Origin: Wolfiporia cocos
Taxonomy: Eukaryota; Basidiomycota; Agaricomycetes; Polyporales; Phaeolaceae
Direction: 5' to 3'
Assembly: GCA_029448655.1 (NCBI GenBank)
Contig: JACCLO010000021.1
Location: 269,041-333,040 of the forward strand
DNA: 64,000 bases
A model generated the notes under the pieces. It saw nothing but the letters and a program-made list of their open reading frames with translations, made no database searches and had not been told where the DNA came from. Shown here piece by piece: positions 11,795 to 22,425 of the stretch; positions within the stretch are counted from its first letter, which is position 1; each line of letters begins with the position of its first letter. Position numbers and translations under genes: made by a program.

Positions 11795-12293
11795 TAAAGG
11801 GACGACCGTTGCGTGGGAACTGCCATGTGCTTTTCCACGTGCGCCACGTGCTGTCCGTCGTCCCATAGGGCTCGCGCCACCGACCCGGGGAGTTGGCCAG
11901 TGTATTCCCACGCCCGGCGCCTGCAAGGCGCGCGTTCAAAGAAAAACGTTTCGCGCGTCCTCCCTGCGCTGTGCCACGGGGATTTTGTAGCTGTTGTAAC
12001 GTAGATGGCCTGTACTGTAGATACACGCGATGAGTTAAGAGAATTCAGGGAGTTTTTTGAGGCACCACACAATGTTACAAGCGAAGCGACGACGACACCG
12101 AGCATCAGCGAGGTGGAGGAAGTGGCTGAGCGGGCAGAGAACAAAAGACAGGTGCAACAGGGTGATCACACACCCTGGAGGTTGGGTGGACTCATAATGT
12201 CTCCATCCAGTGTTTTTTTCCCTTATTCTATTAGTTATCTCACTTAAGTGACAATTGATATTCGTGGCGAAGCCATGGGTAATTAAACTCGTC
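11795..12293 (+). repeat. Tandem repeat copy A, Helitron-like non-autonomous element
   Basis: First of two adjacent direct copies. It shares long blocks with copy B: the start (TAAAGGG...GCGTGGGAAC), a central block with the palindromic CCACGTG(C/T)GCCACGTG region and CCGGCGCCTGCAAGGCGCG, a later block GACACCGAGCATCAGCGAGG, and the end CACTTAAGTGACAATTG...AATTAAACTCGTC. Near the end lies a short hairpin (TTCGTGGCGAAGCCATGG, imperfect here). No transposase or Rep/helicase frame is present. Confidence 0.75.
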
Positions 12294-12300
12294 TAAATAC

Positions 12301-12716
12301 TAAAGGGCCGTGGATTGCGTGGGAACGGCCATGTGCTTTTCCACGTGTGCCACGTGCTGTCCGACGTCCCATAGGGCTCGCGCCACCGACCCAGGAAGTT
12401 GGCCAGTGGATTCCCACGCCCGGCGCCTGCAAGGCGCGCGCGTTCAGCCGCGTCCTCCCTGCGCTGTGCCACGGGCTTTTGTAACGTAAATAGCCTGTAA
12501 TGTAGATACATGCCAGAAATTTCAGGAGATTTTGAGGGACCACATTTGTGGACACAAGATTACAAGCTCAGCGACAACGACACCGAGCATCAGCGAGGTG
12601 TCGGAAGTGGCTGAGCGGGCAGAGACGGGTTGGGCGGACATGTTCTTATTCTATTAATTATCATACTTAAGTGACAATTGACATCCGTGGCGAAGCCGCG
12701 GGTAATTAAACTCGTC
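12301..12716 (+). repeat. Tandem repeat copy B, Helitron-like non-autonomous element
   Basis: Second copy, about 80 bases shorter than copy A through internal deletions. Near its end a clean hairpin CCGTGGC-GAA-GCCGCGG (12685-12701) is followed by AT-rich DNA and a CTAG at 12722-12725. A short GC hairpin just upstream of a CTRR terminus is how many Helitrons end. No coding capacity is seen. The Helitron label is an inference from the end structure; the repeat itself is directly visible. Confidence 0.75.
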
Positions 12717-12853
12717 ATACTACTAGACCACCAGGCCAACATCAACAGTTGATTATAGTACCTATATAATACCTGGCTTATGCAGGCAGTGTCCCAGTGG
12801 CATATCATCGACTACGAAAAACTCTACATTGCGCACAATATTAGCCGCTTGCA

Positions 12854-15800
12854 CTACCGCTTCGCCTTCTTCGTATTGCGCCGTGCCGACTTCTTCTCCT
12901 TCTCACTCTTCTTCTCCGTGTCATCAGCTTTCCTCTTTTGCCCTGCGACCGTGGTCGTTACGCTGACCACGGTCGATTTCCCCGAGCCGCCTCCGTTCGC
13001 GAGCTTCGCTACTTGCGCTTCAGCCACGCTCCAGTTTGCAGAGGCGTCGTCAATGGCATATCTATCATGAAACGGACACCCTCGCGTCAGTCGATAAACG
13101 CATGCACGGGACTCCTGCTTACTTGCTTAGATCGAGCGAGTCGATCATCTCCCTTTGCTTCTCCCGCAACGCCTTTGTTGCTTCGTTTCCAGCGTCTTTC
13201 AGTTCATCCGCGAGACTCGTCTCCACAGGCTTCCAGTTTGTCCCCTCGTTTTGGGCGAGGCGCGACGCCTGAGGCTCTTCTGGGAGTTCAGCGCTGATTG
13301 CCATTTTCTGAATATCGAGCAGTCGCTTGCTGATTTTCTTGATGACCTTGACAAACAACGCGAGCGCCTGAGAAACTGGGAGTTGCAACTCGGCCTGATA
13401 CAAAGAAGGCGATCAGTAGAACGACATGCAGTGAATGCGACTGCGGCGTACCTCCACCTCTTCGATCGTCTTGCGCTGAAGACCCAATGCGAGCAAGATG
13501 GAGCTCTGCACCGCACTCAGGTGTGCCTCCTCTCCCAGCCTCTTTTCAAAGTACAACGAAGCGACTGTTGGCAACAGATCCATAATTACGTGATAGTCGA
13601 GCATGTTGTTTGAATACGACTCCAATCGCTTCAGATCAAATGGCGATAGGAGAATCGACATCTCGGCATGAGTAAGCTCTGCAACGACGATATAAGGCAA
13701 CGAGAAGCAGCATTTGGAATCTATATCAGACCTTTATTGCCTTCGCTCTGGAGCTTCTTCACACCACTGTTCGCTGCCTCCAGTATACTGAGGGACATCA
13801 CGCTACTAAATTCACGGAACTTGAACGACAGCAATGATACAAAGCGCCGCCGGAAGTCTGGAAGAACCGTCATCACTTCCAAGCGAATTCACATGAATGA
13901 CGGAGCACACCTTTGGAGAACTCTCCGAGCCATTCGAGCTCACTGTCCGTAGAGGTGTTCAAACCGCGTACCATCACGCACGTGTGTTCGCCCGTGAGCT
14001 CGCTGGTGGTCTGACGGATGTACAGCGGGGAGTATCCTGCCCTCTTCCAGAATCTGACAGAGCAGGTCAGTGAGTGTACTTCGCGCGAACACTAAACACA
14101 CAGACCTCAGAAGTTGAGGAGTCAGCCCGTACGAGACGCCAAGGTAGTCCAGTGTCTCTGGCTTGCGCTCTGTGAGCCGCTGCAACAGCGGTGGCATTGC
14201 TGTTGCCGCGCGGATGGTGGGCTTGTCTGTCAGCAGCGATGTCGACTGCCATGGCGGCGATAAGCCTCGAACTCTGAGTAGTCATCGATCCACTGACCTC
14301 ATCAATAGCGGATGGATCGGGGTATGATGGCTCAGGCTGTGACACCTCGTCCAAGTTGAAATACTCCCCGCTGTAAAACGAGTTGAGGGCTTGCAATGCG
14401 CGCGAACCATAGCCCATCTTACGTCCAGGGCGTCAATATGAGGGTACGTCGTAAAGTCAAATGGACGTACGTTAGCATAATCAGGATGCGTTGCTATCCG
14501 CACAATGCGAGCGCCAGACAGCAATGCAAACTTGTTCTCCTGGAATTGCTGCGCAATGAGCCAGGGGATCATGTCACCACCGGCACGGAATCCACGGCTG
14601 AGCCCATCCAGGATCGCTTGCTTGCTGATGCTACCCTCGAGCGCGACCTGCAGCACAACGAGCGGTTCAGGGAGGTGGCTCTCGTCGTCTTTGATGGGCG
14701 GCAGAAGGACAAAGAGGTGATGTGCGGGCGCATCCGAGAGTAACTGCAAGTCGTTTGGCTGGTTCTTGTAATGACTCGCGACGTACAGAGCCATCATGCG
14801 CTGCAAGAACACTTCCGATGCAGGATGATAGCTGAATAGTGTATCACGCGAGACATAGAACAGCTCGCACTGTGACGGATGCGGCGTCGCGTGCATGTTC
14901 GCCCTGGGCACGATCGTCGCATCCAGGCAGAGTAGGCTGTTGAGCCACTTCTCGATCTTATCCCCAGCAGCATATCTGATGGGGGTCTCGAGCTTGATCT
15001 CGCGCAGCGTACGCGCTTTCGGAGGCGCCTTTGCAAGAGGCTTTTTGGAGGACGAGGACGTAGCGGCGCCTTCTTCCGCGGCCACTGCATCCTTATTCAA
15101 AGACGGCCGCGTACTCTCGCGCAGTTGCTGAATGAGCTTGAGGGAGAGCGAACGGCCGGTACCTTCGTAGCCATTTATCGTCGATGCCATGAAGACAAGG
15201 TAAGGGCCGATGAGGTTGCGGACAAGAGGCAGGGGAATGGCCGCGGCTTCATCGATAATAACCAGCTCTGCCTGGCCCAAGACGTGCGCATCTTGCGGTT
15301 GAATGTACTGGTTCCTGACATGAGCACGCATAGATGATGGTAACGAGGAGAGAACATACCTGTATCGTTTGACGGTGTTGACGGAAGACATTCACACGAA
15401 CAATGGCTTTGTTGAAGTCGGGATTCGTACTTTGCGCTATGTCGTAGTCTAGATGCTCCTCATAGCCGAGCACATCCATACCCTTGAATATGAAGTCGAA
15501 GAGCGTCTTCAAGTTCTCCGGGCTAGGACTGGTGACGAAGATGTTCGAGTACCCATGCGCGAGCGCTGCAGCGATCGCCAAGCCCAGTGCCGCAGACTTA
15601 CCACGGCCACGCGCAGCGGTCAGCGTCACCGTCGAGGACAGCGTCTTCTCCGCGATCGCATCGACGAACGTGAGAATCGCCTGCGCTTGGTCGAGTGTCT
15701 TCGCAAGCTTGACCAGCTCTCCGATTGGCTTCGTATCCGCGAGGCTGTCCTTCAAGTCCTTCAGCTCAGACTCGGCCTTGCCCTTCCCGCGCTCCTCCTC

Positions 15801-16973
15801 AATAGGGGCAATGTCCTTACCACGCGAGATGGGAAGCACGTTTAGCTCGTCGTCGAGCACGAGACAGTCCTCGCACGATCCCAGTGAGAGAATGAACCGC
15901 TCGTTGAAGCGGGCGACGACGGTATCGTGTGCGGATGTGCGGTACCGGGAGTGAACGTCCTGGAATGCCGTTAGTTTGAGTGCACATGGCGCATCCATGC
16001 ACGTACCATGGTCATAGTATAGAGCTGCCTCAAGGATGTCATCGTTTTAAGGAGGATGACGACAAGTCCACCACCCTCGACAGTCTCGATGGTACGCGCC
16101 AGCAGATTCGGCGTAATAGCCTCGAAGTCTTGCAGGACACACATGCCATACGTCTGACCAAGAATCTTTTGTGACTCCTTATAGTACCTGTACAGAACGT
16201 AAATCTCGCCATCACCCAAGAGGGAGGAAGCTGCTCACGTGTAACGGATGTCCGTAACCGTGATGAAAATCTCGAACGGATCCTGCTCGTTTGGCTCCCG
16301 AATCCCGCGCTTGACATCGCGCTTGATCTTGGCTTCACGCTTTTTACGATGACTGAACATGGGGTGGTGAGTATGAGTTGACCACCGTTGTGAAAGCAGG
16401 ACAGTTGACAGCAGAAGATTGTGCATGACACGACAATGCAGCGAATGTCCATCCAATATGACACGCAGACACGAGAAATGCGGTGTGCGACAGTCGAGGA
16501 AGGCTGATCTGCACCATTGCACTCGGGAATGCGTCAAGTACTACGGAACAGACCAAGCCTCCAGCGGGTGTTATAATTATGAATGCAGAATGAAGCAAGA
16601 TAGCTTCACCCACATTCAGGTGAGGTTGAGCAACGCAACCGTGGGAGAACTAATGGATGGGTAGCCTCCGCACACAGTAATCATTCCTCGAGTTTTAATG
16701 AATTAAAGATGTTCTGCCTCGTACCTACTAAAACCCAATTCCTTCTTGTAACACCACAACACCGAGGGCCGAGCAGAGACCCGAGCTTGCGATAGCAAGA
16801 AATGCAGATTCACAATCTGCAAGGATTGGTGAGGGCTTTCTCGTTTACAATCGCTCCTTACACCGTACCTGATCCCTTCCCTTGTCTCCTACGAGGACTA
16901 TAAACGAGCGGTGATTTTTCTTGACATTGTTGTTGATTAGAATAGGGAGACGAGGGTCAAGCTGTTTCCTCAT
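12854..16973 (-). CDS. KRE33: RNA cytidine acetyltransferase Kre33/NAT10
   Basis: Thirteen exons join in phase to 1,054 residues (yeast Kre33 has 1,056): 16973-16869, 16816-16725, 16352-16239, 16187-16007, 15959-15360, 15307-14471, 14417-14298, 14245-14106, 14053-13911, 13857-13732, 13678-13452, 13394-13123 and 13061-12854. The enzyme forms N4-acetylcytidine in 18S rRNA and in tRNA-Leu/Ser using acetyl-CoA and ATP, in the nucleolus. Seen: N-terminus MRKQLDPRLPILI, RKKREAKIKRD, a P-loop GRGKS (about residues 282-286), IIDEAAAIP (about 381-389), the acetyl-CoA loop around GYGSRA (about 645-650), RQTTSELTGEHTCVM near the end and a Lys/Arg-rich tail. The intron after exon 2 is 372 bases, far longer than the others, and hides the two N-terminal exons from a simple ORF scan. 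Confidence 0.97.
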
Positions 16974-17905
16974 GAGAGCTCCTGACTAGTGCGAAGATTT
17001 AGGTGTCTTTTGTGTATGCTGACCCTTCGTAGAACGTCTGAAAGTACCCCAGATAGTCCAGGCAGTGGTATCTTGCCAGAGATACAAAGACTTGATCAAG
17101 CAAGAACGGCGGATTGCTCGTAGTATTGAGCAAAGCTGATCGAATTCGTAAATTTGGGTATATCACGGCGTGATTGGCTGTAGTATGAGCGTCTAATCAG
17201 GGCATCTATCACGCTCTCCAGTTTCGAGCTCGGGTTGTCCCGTTCCTCCATGCTATATGATCACGCCTGGGGTTTGTTTCCACTGACGAGTAGCCTTCGG
17301 CTCGATTATTTTGCCTTCGTGATCTATTCAGCAGTCTGGAAATGCATTCCCAGCTGTGCTGGTCATCGTGACAACATCAACGATCCTATTCCCTCGAAGC
17401 TTTACACTTGCACGTAGCGCTGATACGACGAGTCGGTCATTTCCAATGTGGGATTGCTTCATTATAACGCATTGCTTTTAGCGCCCTCAATATTGGTGTT
17501 CTTCGCTTCGGGCATCGATTCCAATCACCTTAGTGCCCGACAAGAGTCTAAATTGCTGAGATATCACCGCGGTCTATTAGTTTGGTCCGTACTACTTTAC
17601 TGGCCGTAACCTGCAGCTCCAGGGAAGGGAAAATGCGTCTTCGGCCATCCGATTTCTCGGGGCTGGGGACATCTGTTGGGCACACGGGCGTGTATGGCGC
17701 TGCGTAGTGATTGGCCGGAGCAAGATAACGATGGGCTCTCAATCAGCGGTTATATCACTACGCTAACGCTATCTATGTGGCTCATGCGTCTGTTGCGGTG
17801 GCTACGGAGGTATATATGACACGACGAAGCCAAGTTAAGCGTGTCGCTCCTTGTTCTCGTCCTGTGCATCCCTTGGGCGTCGGATGTCTGAATCCCTAAT
17901 GGACC
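16974..17905. other. Divergent intergenic region between KRE33 and the DUF6533 gene
   Basis: About 0.9 kb between two divergently transcribed starts, so both promoters should lie here. AT-rich, with no gene, RNA or obvious repeat that I can support. Confidence 0.5.
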
Positions 17906-19573
17906 ATGTCATCCAACCGCTATGAACCTGATGACAACGGGGCTTTGGCGCAGGTTTGGCAGCGCCTGTAGGTGTTCCGTGAGTGGCGCTAGGCTTCTAT
18001 TGACCACATTCAGCTATGCGGCGAGCTGTTGCGATATGGCTGTTGGCGGTGAGTTCTCATAACACACCTCATTAGTCGATCCTCACATCGCTCTTCAAGC
18101 TCTGGTCATCTACGAGCATTTCATCACATTTCCTCAAGAAGTGCGATTGATCTGGAGGTTGAGGCTCACCGGTGGCACCGTCATCTTCTTGGCAAACAGA
18201 TAATTTGTATTGCTGTATGCTATTTTCTCTATCATGGGAGTCTTCAATTGGACCTCTGCTTTAGTTTTCTTGGCCTCGAATATGGAATGTGATCGCTGAG
18301 TACAGCAGAGGTTTTTTTTCTCGTGCCGCCAACTTCTGTGAACGGGAATTTACTATGCCTCCTATAGCTGCGAGGCCGTACAAATGATGACCCTCGTACC
18401 TCAGCTTTCCTTATACGCGATCGTTCCAGGTAGGTACCAGCTAATTTGTTGGGTTGACCTCTCATCAAGCAAGCTCTCTCAGTCTTCTTGTCCTTACATG
18501 CGCATGCTATCAGCGGTTATAATTGGTACACTACGACCGTCATATTGTCCCTTGGGCTTGCACCACGTTAGCCAAATTTTCCTCAGCCTAGATGACGGGG
18601 GCTGACATGACTCCGACAGTTCTTTTGGGATCGCACGTCCCACGCAACAGTTACATATGTGGCTTCGCATCCTGTGTGTGACTTTGATCCAGCGTATTCA
18701 AACCATACTTACCACATGTATGTCGACCGTTTACTTTACTGATAGAACTAACTCATTCTGCTCACACGTAGCGGTAATTCATGGTCACATATTAGTTGTG
18801 TCTGTACTAAAGCGAATTCAGTTCTCACCATGACTCGTCTGAGCGTAGTTGCCGCCGATACGCTCGTGCTGGCGATCACCTGGAGACATACCTATAGATT
18901 GAAGAAGGAAGCATCAAGTGCTTACATTACGTTCTCATTCCTGGCTTTGCTACTCGAGCATGGTGTGTTAAAACGTTAATGATTGTCGCAGCGATCTCAT
19001 ATGTGCTTTAGGAGTGATGTTCTTCCTGTACGCAAGCATTCGACAACCTGCGTTATGGTCCTGACCTGTCGTTATCTAGGCTCCTAACATCACTTAACCT
19101 GATGCAGATCTGCACTCAGTTAATCTCTCCGCCTGAGATAGTACGTTCGGCCTGCTGCTTCATCCTTGCAATAGCTGACACGATGTTCTGCAATTGCACA
19201 GGACAGCACTAATCTCGCTGACTTTGTATCGGTGTTCATCATCCCGTATGAGTTGCTTCTATCCGATATGATCTCCCATTAACGTACTTTGCCTGCCCAC
19301 AGAACATCCTCAATCCTGATTTCGCGCAAGATCCTGCATTTACGCAACCTCATCGATGTGCACGACCTCTCTCCAGACGAGTTTCAAGATCCTGAGTATT
19401 CGGACTCTCTGCAAAGTCTCAGCTTCACCACTGCCTCCAACCTGGAAGATGACGCGGATGCGTACGAACACGGCGAGCCATTGGACTCAGCAACACAAGC
19501 ACGGGGATATGATGGGATCCCTTTGGATTATCTAAAGGACTGCTCGTCCACTGCGTGTGGAATCGGCGACTAG
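17906..19573 (+). pseudogene. DUF6533 multi-pass membrane protein gene with in-frame stop
   Basis: Start at 17906; exons 17906-17967, 18014-18048 and one from 18100 join in phase and give the DUF6533 pattern (YEHFITFPQEVRLIW, then LTGGTVIFLANR). The next codon is TAA (18201-18203, codon 67), followed at once in the same frame by FVLLYAIFSIMGVF, where the family normally has a Tyr after NR. Later family segments also remain: AISGYNWYTTTVILSLGLAP near 18500-18550, ITWRHTYRLKKEASSAY near 18875-18935, and a final exon (19301-19573) with SSILISRKILHLRNL and an acidic tail. DUF6533 proteins are 7-TM-like membrane proteins of unknown function, often in many copies in Agaricomycetes. A single-base nonsense change in an otherwise intact gene, or a sequencing error, would explain this. 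The internal exon boundaries after the stop are approximate. Confidence 0.72.
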
Positions 19574-20134
19574 GCAAGGCATGACGGCCTGCTAAGAAGT
19601 GGCTTAGAGAGCTAGTGGATGTAAGTGGGCTGATTTGATTTGCTTGGCCAATCACTTATTGGTCAAGCACTACAGACCAAGGTTCTTGTTTATGCGATAG
19701 TCACGCTCCGTTTGCAAGCGGCAACCGAACACGAGGCGGAGTCTTGATCAGATGTGATAATACGGCTCAAGCACTTCCTACAGGTTCACATTCTGCTGTG
19801 TATTATACTTCCCACGTATATCGACATACCACTGTACTGCGCGCGGTATAACAGTATGTTTTTGGCAGTATGTCGCTCGTCACGCATCGTCGCAACGATG
19901 ATCATCCTATCGTTCAACGCCGGACCAGAGTCGAGTCAGAATGCTGGAATGAAGGGGCAAGCAGGGGTCGAATGAGATAACAAACGAATAATCATTGCCC
20001 GGGTCCAGGCAGGCACGAGGACATCAGCTGCTATCGTGCCACCCAGCCTGCAGTCGCCGTAGACAGTCGCCTTGCGCTAGGGTATACGTATAAAGAGTGC
20101 TGATAGCGCTCCGAGCCCGTTCTATCCTCCCACC
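19574..20134. other. Intergenic stretch before URC1
   Basis: About 0.56 kb with no supported gene or RNA. It ends 14-40 bases after a GTATAAAGAG TATA-like box at roughly 20087-20096, just upstream of the URC1 start. Confidence 0.5.
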
Positions 20135-22211
20135 ATGTCCCAACCTCTTTCGGATGCGGTCCTCACCCAGATCCTGAGCCAGCTTGAGGCGCTGCAAGTG
20201 TCTCAGCAGGCGCTTCAAGCCAAGGTATGTCGTCACCGTCGCCGACCATGTCCGGCACAGGGTCTTTGACGATGTCGGGCAGCTAGATGCATTGACGAAC
20301 GGGCCTGTGAGCCCTGTGTCGTCCCCAAGGAGCAATGGTATCTCAATCACCGGCAATCGTGCAGAGGGGTCGCTGTCTGGCATCGCGGCCAGCGAAGTCA
20401 TTGCACAGTCGCCGCCGCCAGCTGGCACGGATGGCGTAACGTCGGATAAGGTGCTCACAGACAAGGAGCGGGAGAAGCTGCTGTACCCGTCGCGGGTTCT
20501 GCTGACCAGTGAGTACATCCCAGCCTCTAGGACATCCTGCGCACAGGAGACCGTGACCGCTCTGGCTTCCGTACATCCATGCTGACGTACGGACAGCCTA
20601 CCCTGACCAGCACGGGATCAAGCCCTACCCACTCGTCTGGGGTGCTGCCGACCCCTCCGTTCGCGGGCCCGTCATCTGCTCGCGCCTCACGTCTTCCATC
20701 AAGCAGCGCAACGCCCTCGGTGCGCACTCCGGCTCCTACTCCATCTACCGCGCTCTCGCCATTGCGATGGGCACCCTCGCGCCTTCGCACAAGCCGGACT
20801 ACTCCAAGACCGAACCCTCAGTGCCCATCCCCCCGCAGCCCTCGTGGTCCGACCCGACCAAGATCGTCAGCTTTGACCCCTGGGGGCACGTCGTGCCGCA
20901 AGTGTTCAGGAAGGAACTGGAGGAGCTGGGCCTTGATGTGCGCCCAAGTATTGCCGTGACGAGGGGGCACCTCAAGCTCAGCGAGATTGACGAGGTGGCG
21001 AGGAAGGGCAACCTGACCGTGGACGGCAAGATCCTGAAGAAAAGCCTGCCGTTGCTGAACCCGGATGGGACCCAGAGTACTGCAGACTCTGGAGTGGAAA
21101 TCGCGATCAACAAGGCTGCGGTTGAGCCGGTCTGGTATCTGCCTGGTGTTGCAGAGCGATTTGGCATGTAAGCCATTCTGTGATAGCCGCAGGCTAAGGA
21201 GGCTCATGCATCCGTAGTTCTGAAGGCTTGCTGCGTCGCGCACTCTTTGAGGACACCGGAGGAATGTATCCGGAGCTCATCACGCGCCCAGACATCAAGG
21301 TCTTTTTGCCTCCAATCGGTAACCTGACCGCCTACATATGTAGGTCAATCCGCTGACCCATCTACGTGGAGTTACTGACGGGAGGTACCAGTCGGAAACC
21401 CTGCATACTTGTCCGACGAGACCAAAGAGCTCACATTGCGTGTGCACGACGAATGTGAGTTCTCTCATTTGTGTTCTGCAGCCCCCCGCAGATAGGGCAC
21501 GACTGATAATTTCCGCAGGTAACGGTTCCGATGTCTTCGGTTCGGACATCTGCACTTGTAAGCCATACTTGACATACGCTATCGAGGAGTGTGTGCGGGG
21601 CGCGCAGCGTGGCGGAGTTGGTCTCGTCGTCTACTTCCGCAAAGAAGGTCGCGCTCTCGGCGAAGTCACCAAGTGCGTTCCGCATGCAAATATCACCCAA
21701 AGTCAACGCTAATGTTAGCACAGGTACCTCGTATACAACCTGCGCAAGCGTGGCGGAGACTCTGCAGACAAGTACTTCAAGGCGACAGAGCTCATCGCTG
21801 GAGTCAAGGACATGCGCTTCCAGGCGCTGATGCCCGACGTGTTGCACTGGTTTGGTATCAAGAAGATTGACAACATGGTCTCGATGAGCGACATGTGCGT
21901 AACACCGCATGTCCCGCAATAAGCGGATGGCTAATATCCTCGGTATGCTTGCAGGAAGTACAATGCGATTGTACAGTCGGGCATTCCGATACACAAGCGC
22001 TACGACATTCCTGGTGAGTCGGATCTGTGCTCGATGCACAATTTGCATAGTAAATTCACCGGTTCGCCTCGCAGCATATCTCCTTCCACCCGACTCGCGC
22101 GTGGAGATCGATGCGAAGATTGCGTCCGGGTACTACACGAGCGGCAAGCCGGTCACCGAGGATGATCTGGTTAAGACCATCGGAAGGACTTGGGAAGAGA
22201 CAGAACATTGA
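20135..22211 (+). CDS. URC1: Uracil catabolism protein Urc1 (GTP cyclohydrolase II-like)
   Basis: Nine exons join in phase to 530 residues: 20135-20224, 20283-20508, 20597-21167, 21218-21339, 21392-21454, 21519-21672, 21724-21894, 21955-22013 and 22075-22211. Urc1 belongs to the GTP cyclohydrolase II superfamily and works in the fungal URC pathway, which uses uracil or uridine as nitrogen source. The zinc-binding block is intact: HDEC-NGSDVFGSDICTC puts Cys at 358, 369 and 371, the spacing found in bacterial RibA. VVYFRKEGRALGEVTKY matches the cyclohydrolase core that follows. The N-terminal third (helical leader, then LVWGAADPSVRGPV) is specific to the Urc1-type proteins and distinguishes it from riboflavin-pathway RIB1, which is shorter. 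No other URC gene lies in the window. It converges on Dicer, with 214 bases between stops. Confidence 0.92.
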
Positions 22212-22425
22212 GCGCATTGGACCCTCGATGCTTAGTATGTATTTACTTGATGAATGATATGGTATGTGGCCGGAATGTAATGCATAGGTAACATAGCGCG
22301 CTTCCGTTATAAATACCGTCTTGAAGGATGAACCTTTTCCGGGTAGTGTTACATCCTACCGGTATATGGTAGGGCTGCATCCATGTCTAATACCAAAACT
22401 TACCAGTCATGGTCCTCCCGAAACT

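Noticed and set aside
12854..16352. KRE33 first looked truncated at its N-terminus
   Set aside because: Two further exons (16816-16725 and 16973-16869) encoding the expected LDPRLPILI and VNLHFLLSQARVSARP blocks were found beyond a long intron, so the gene is complete.
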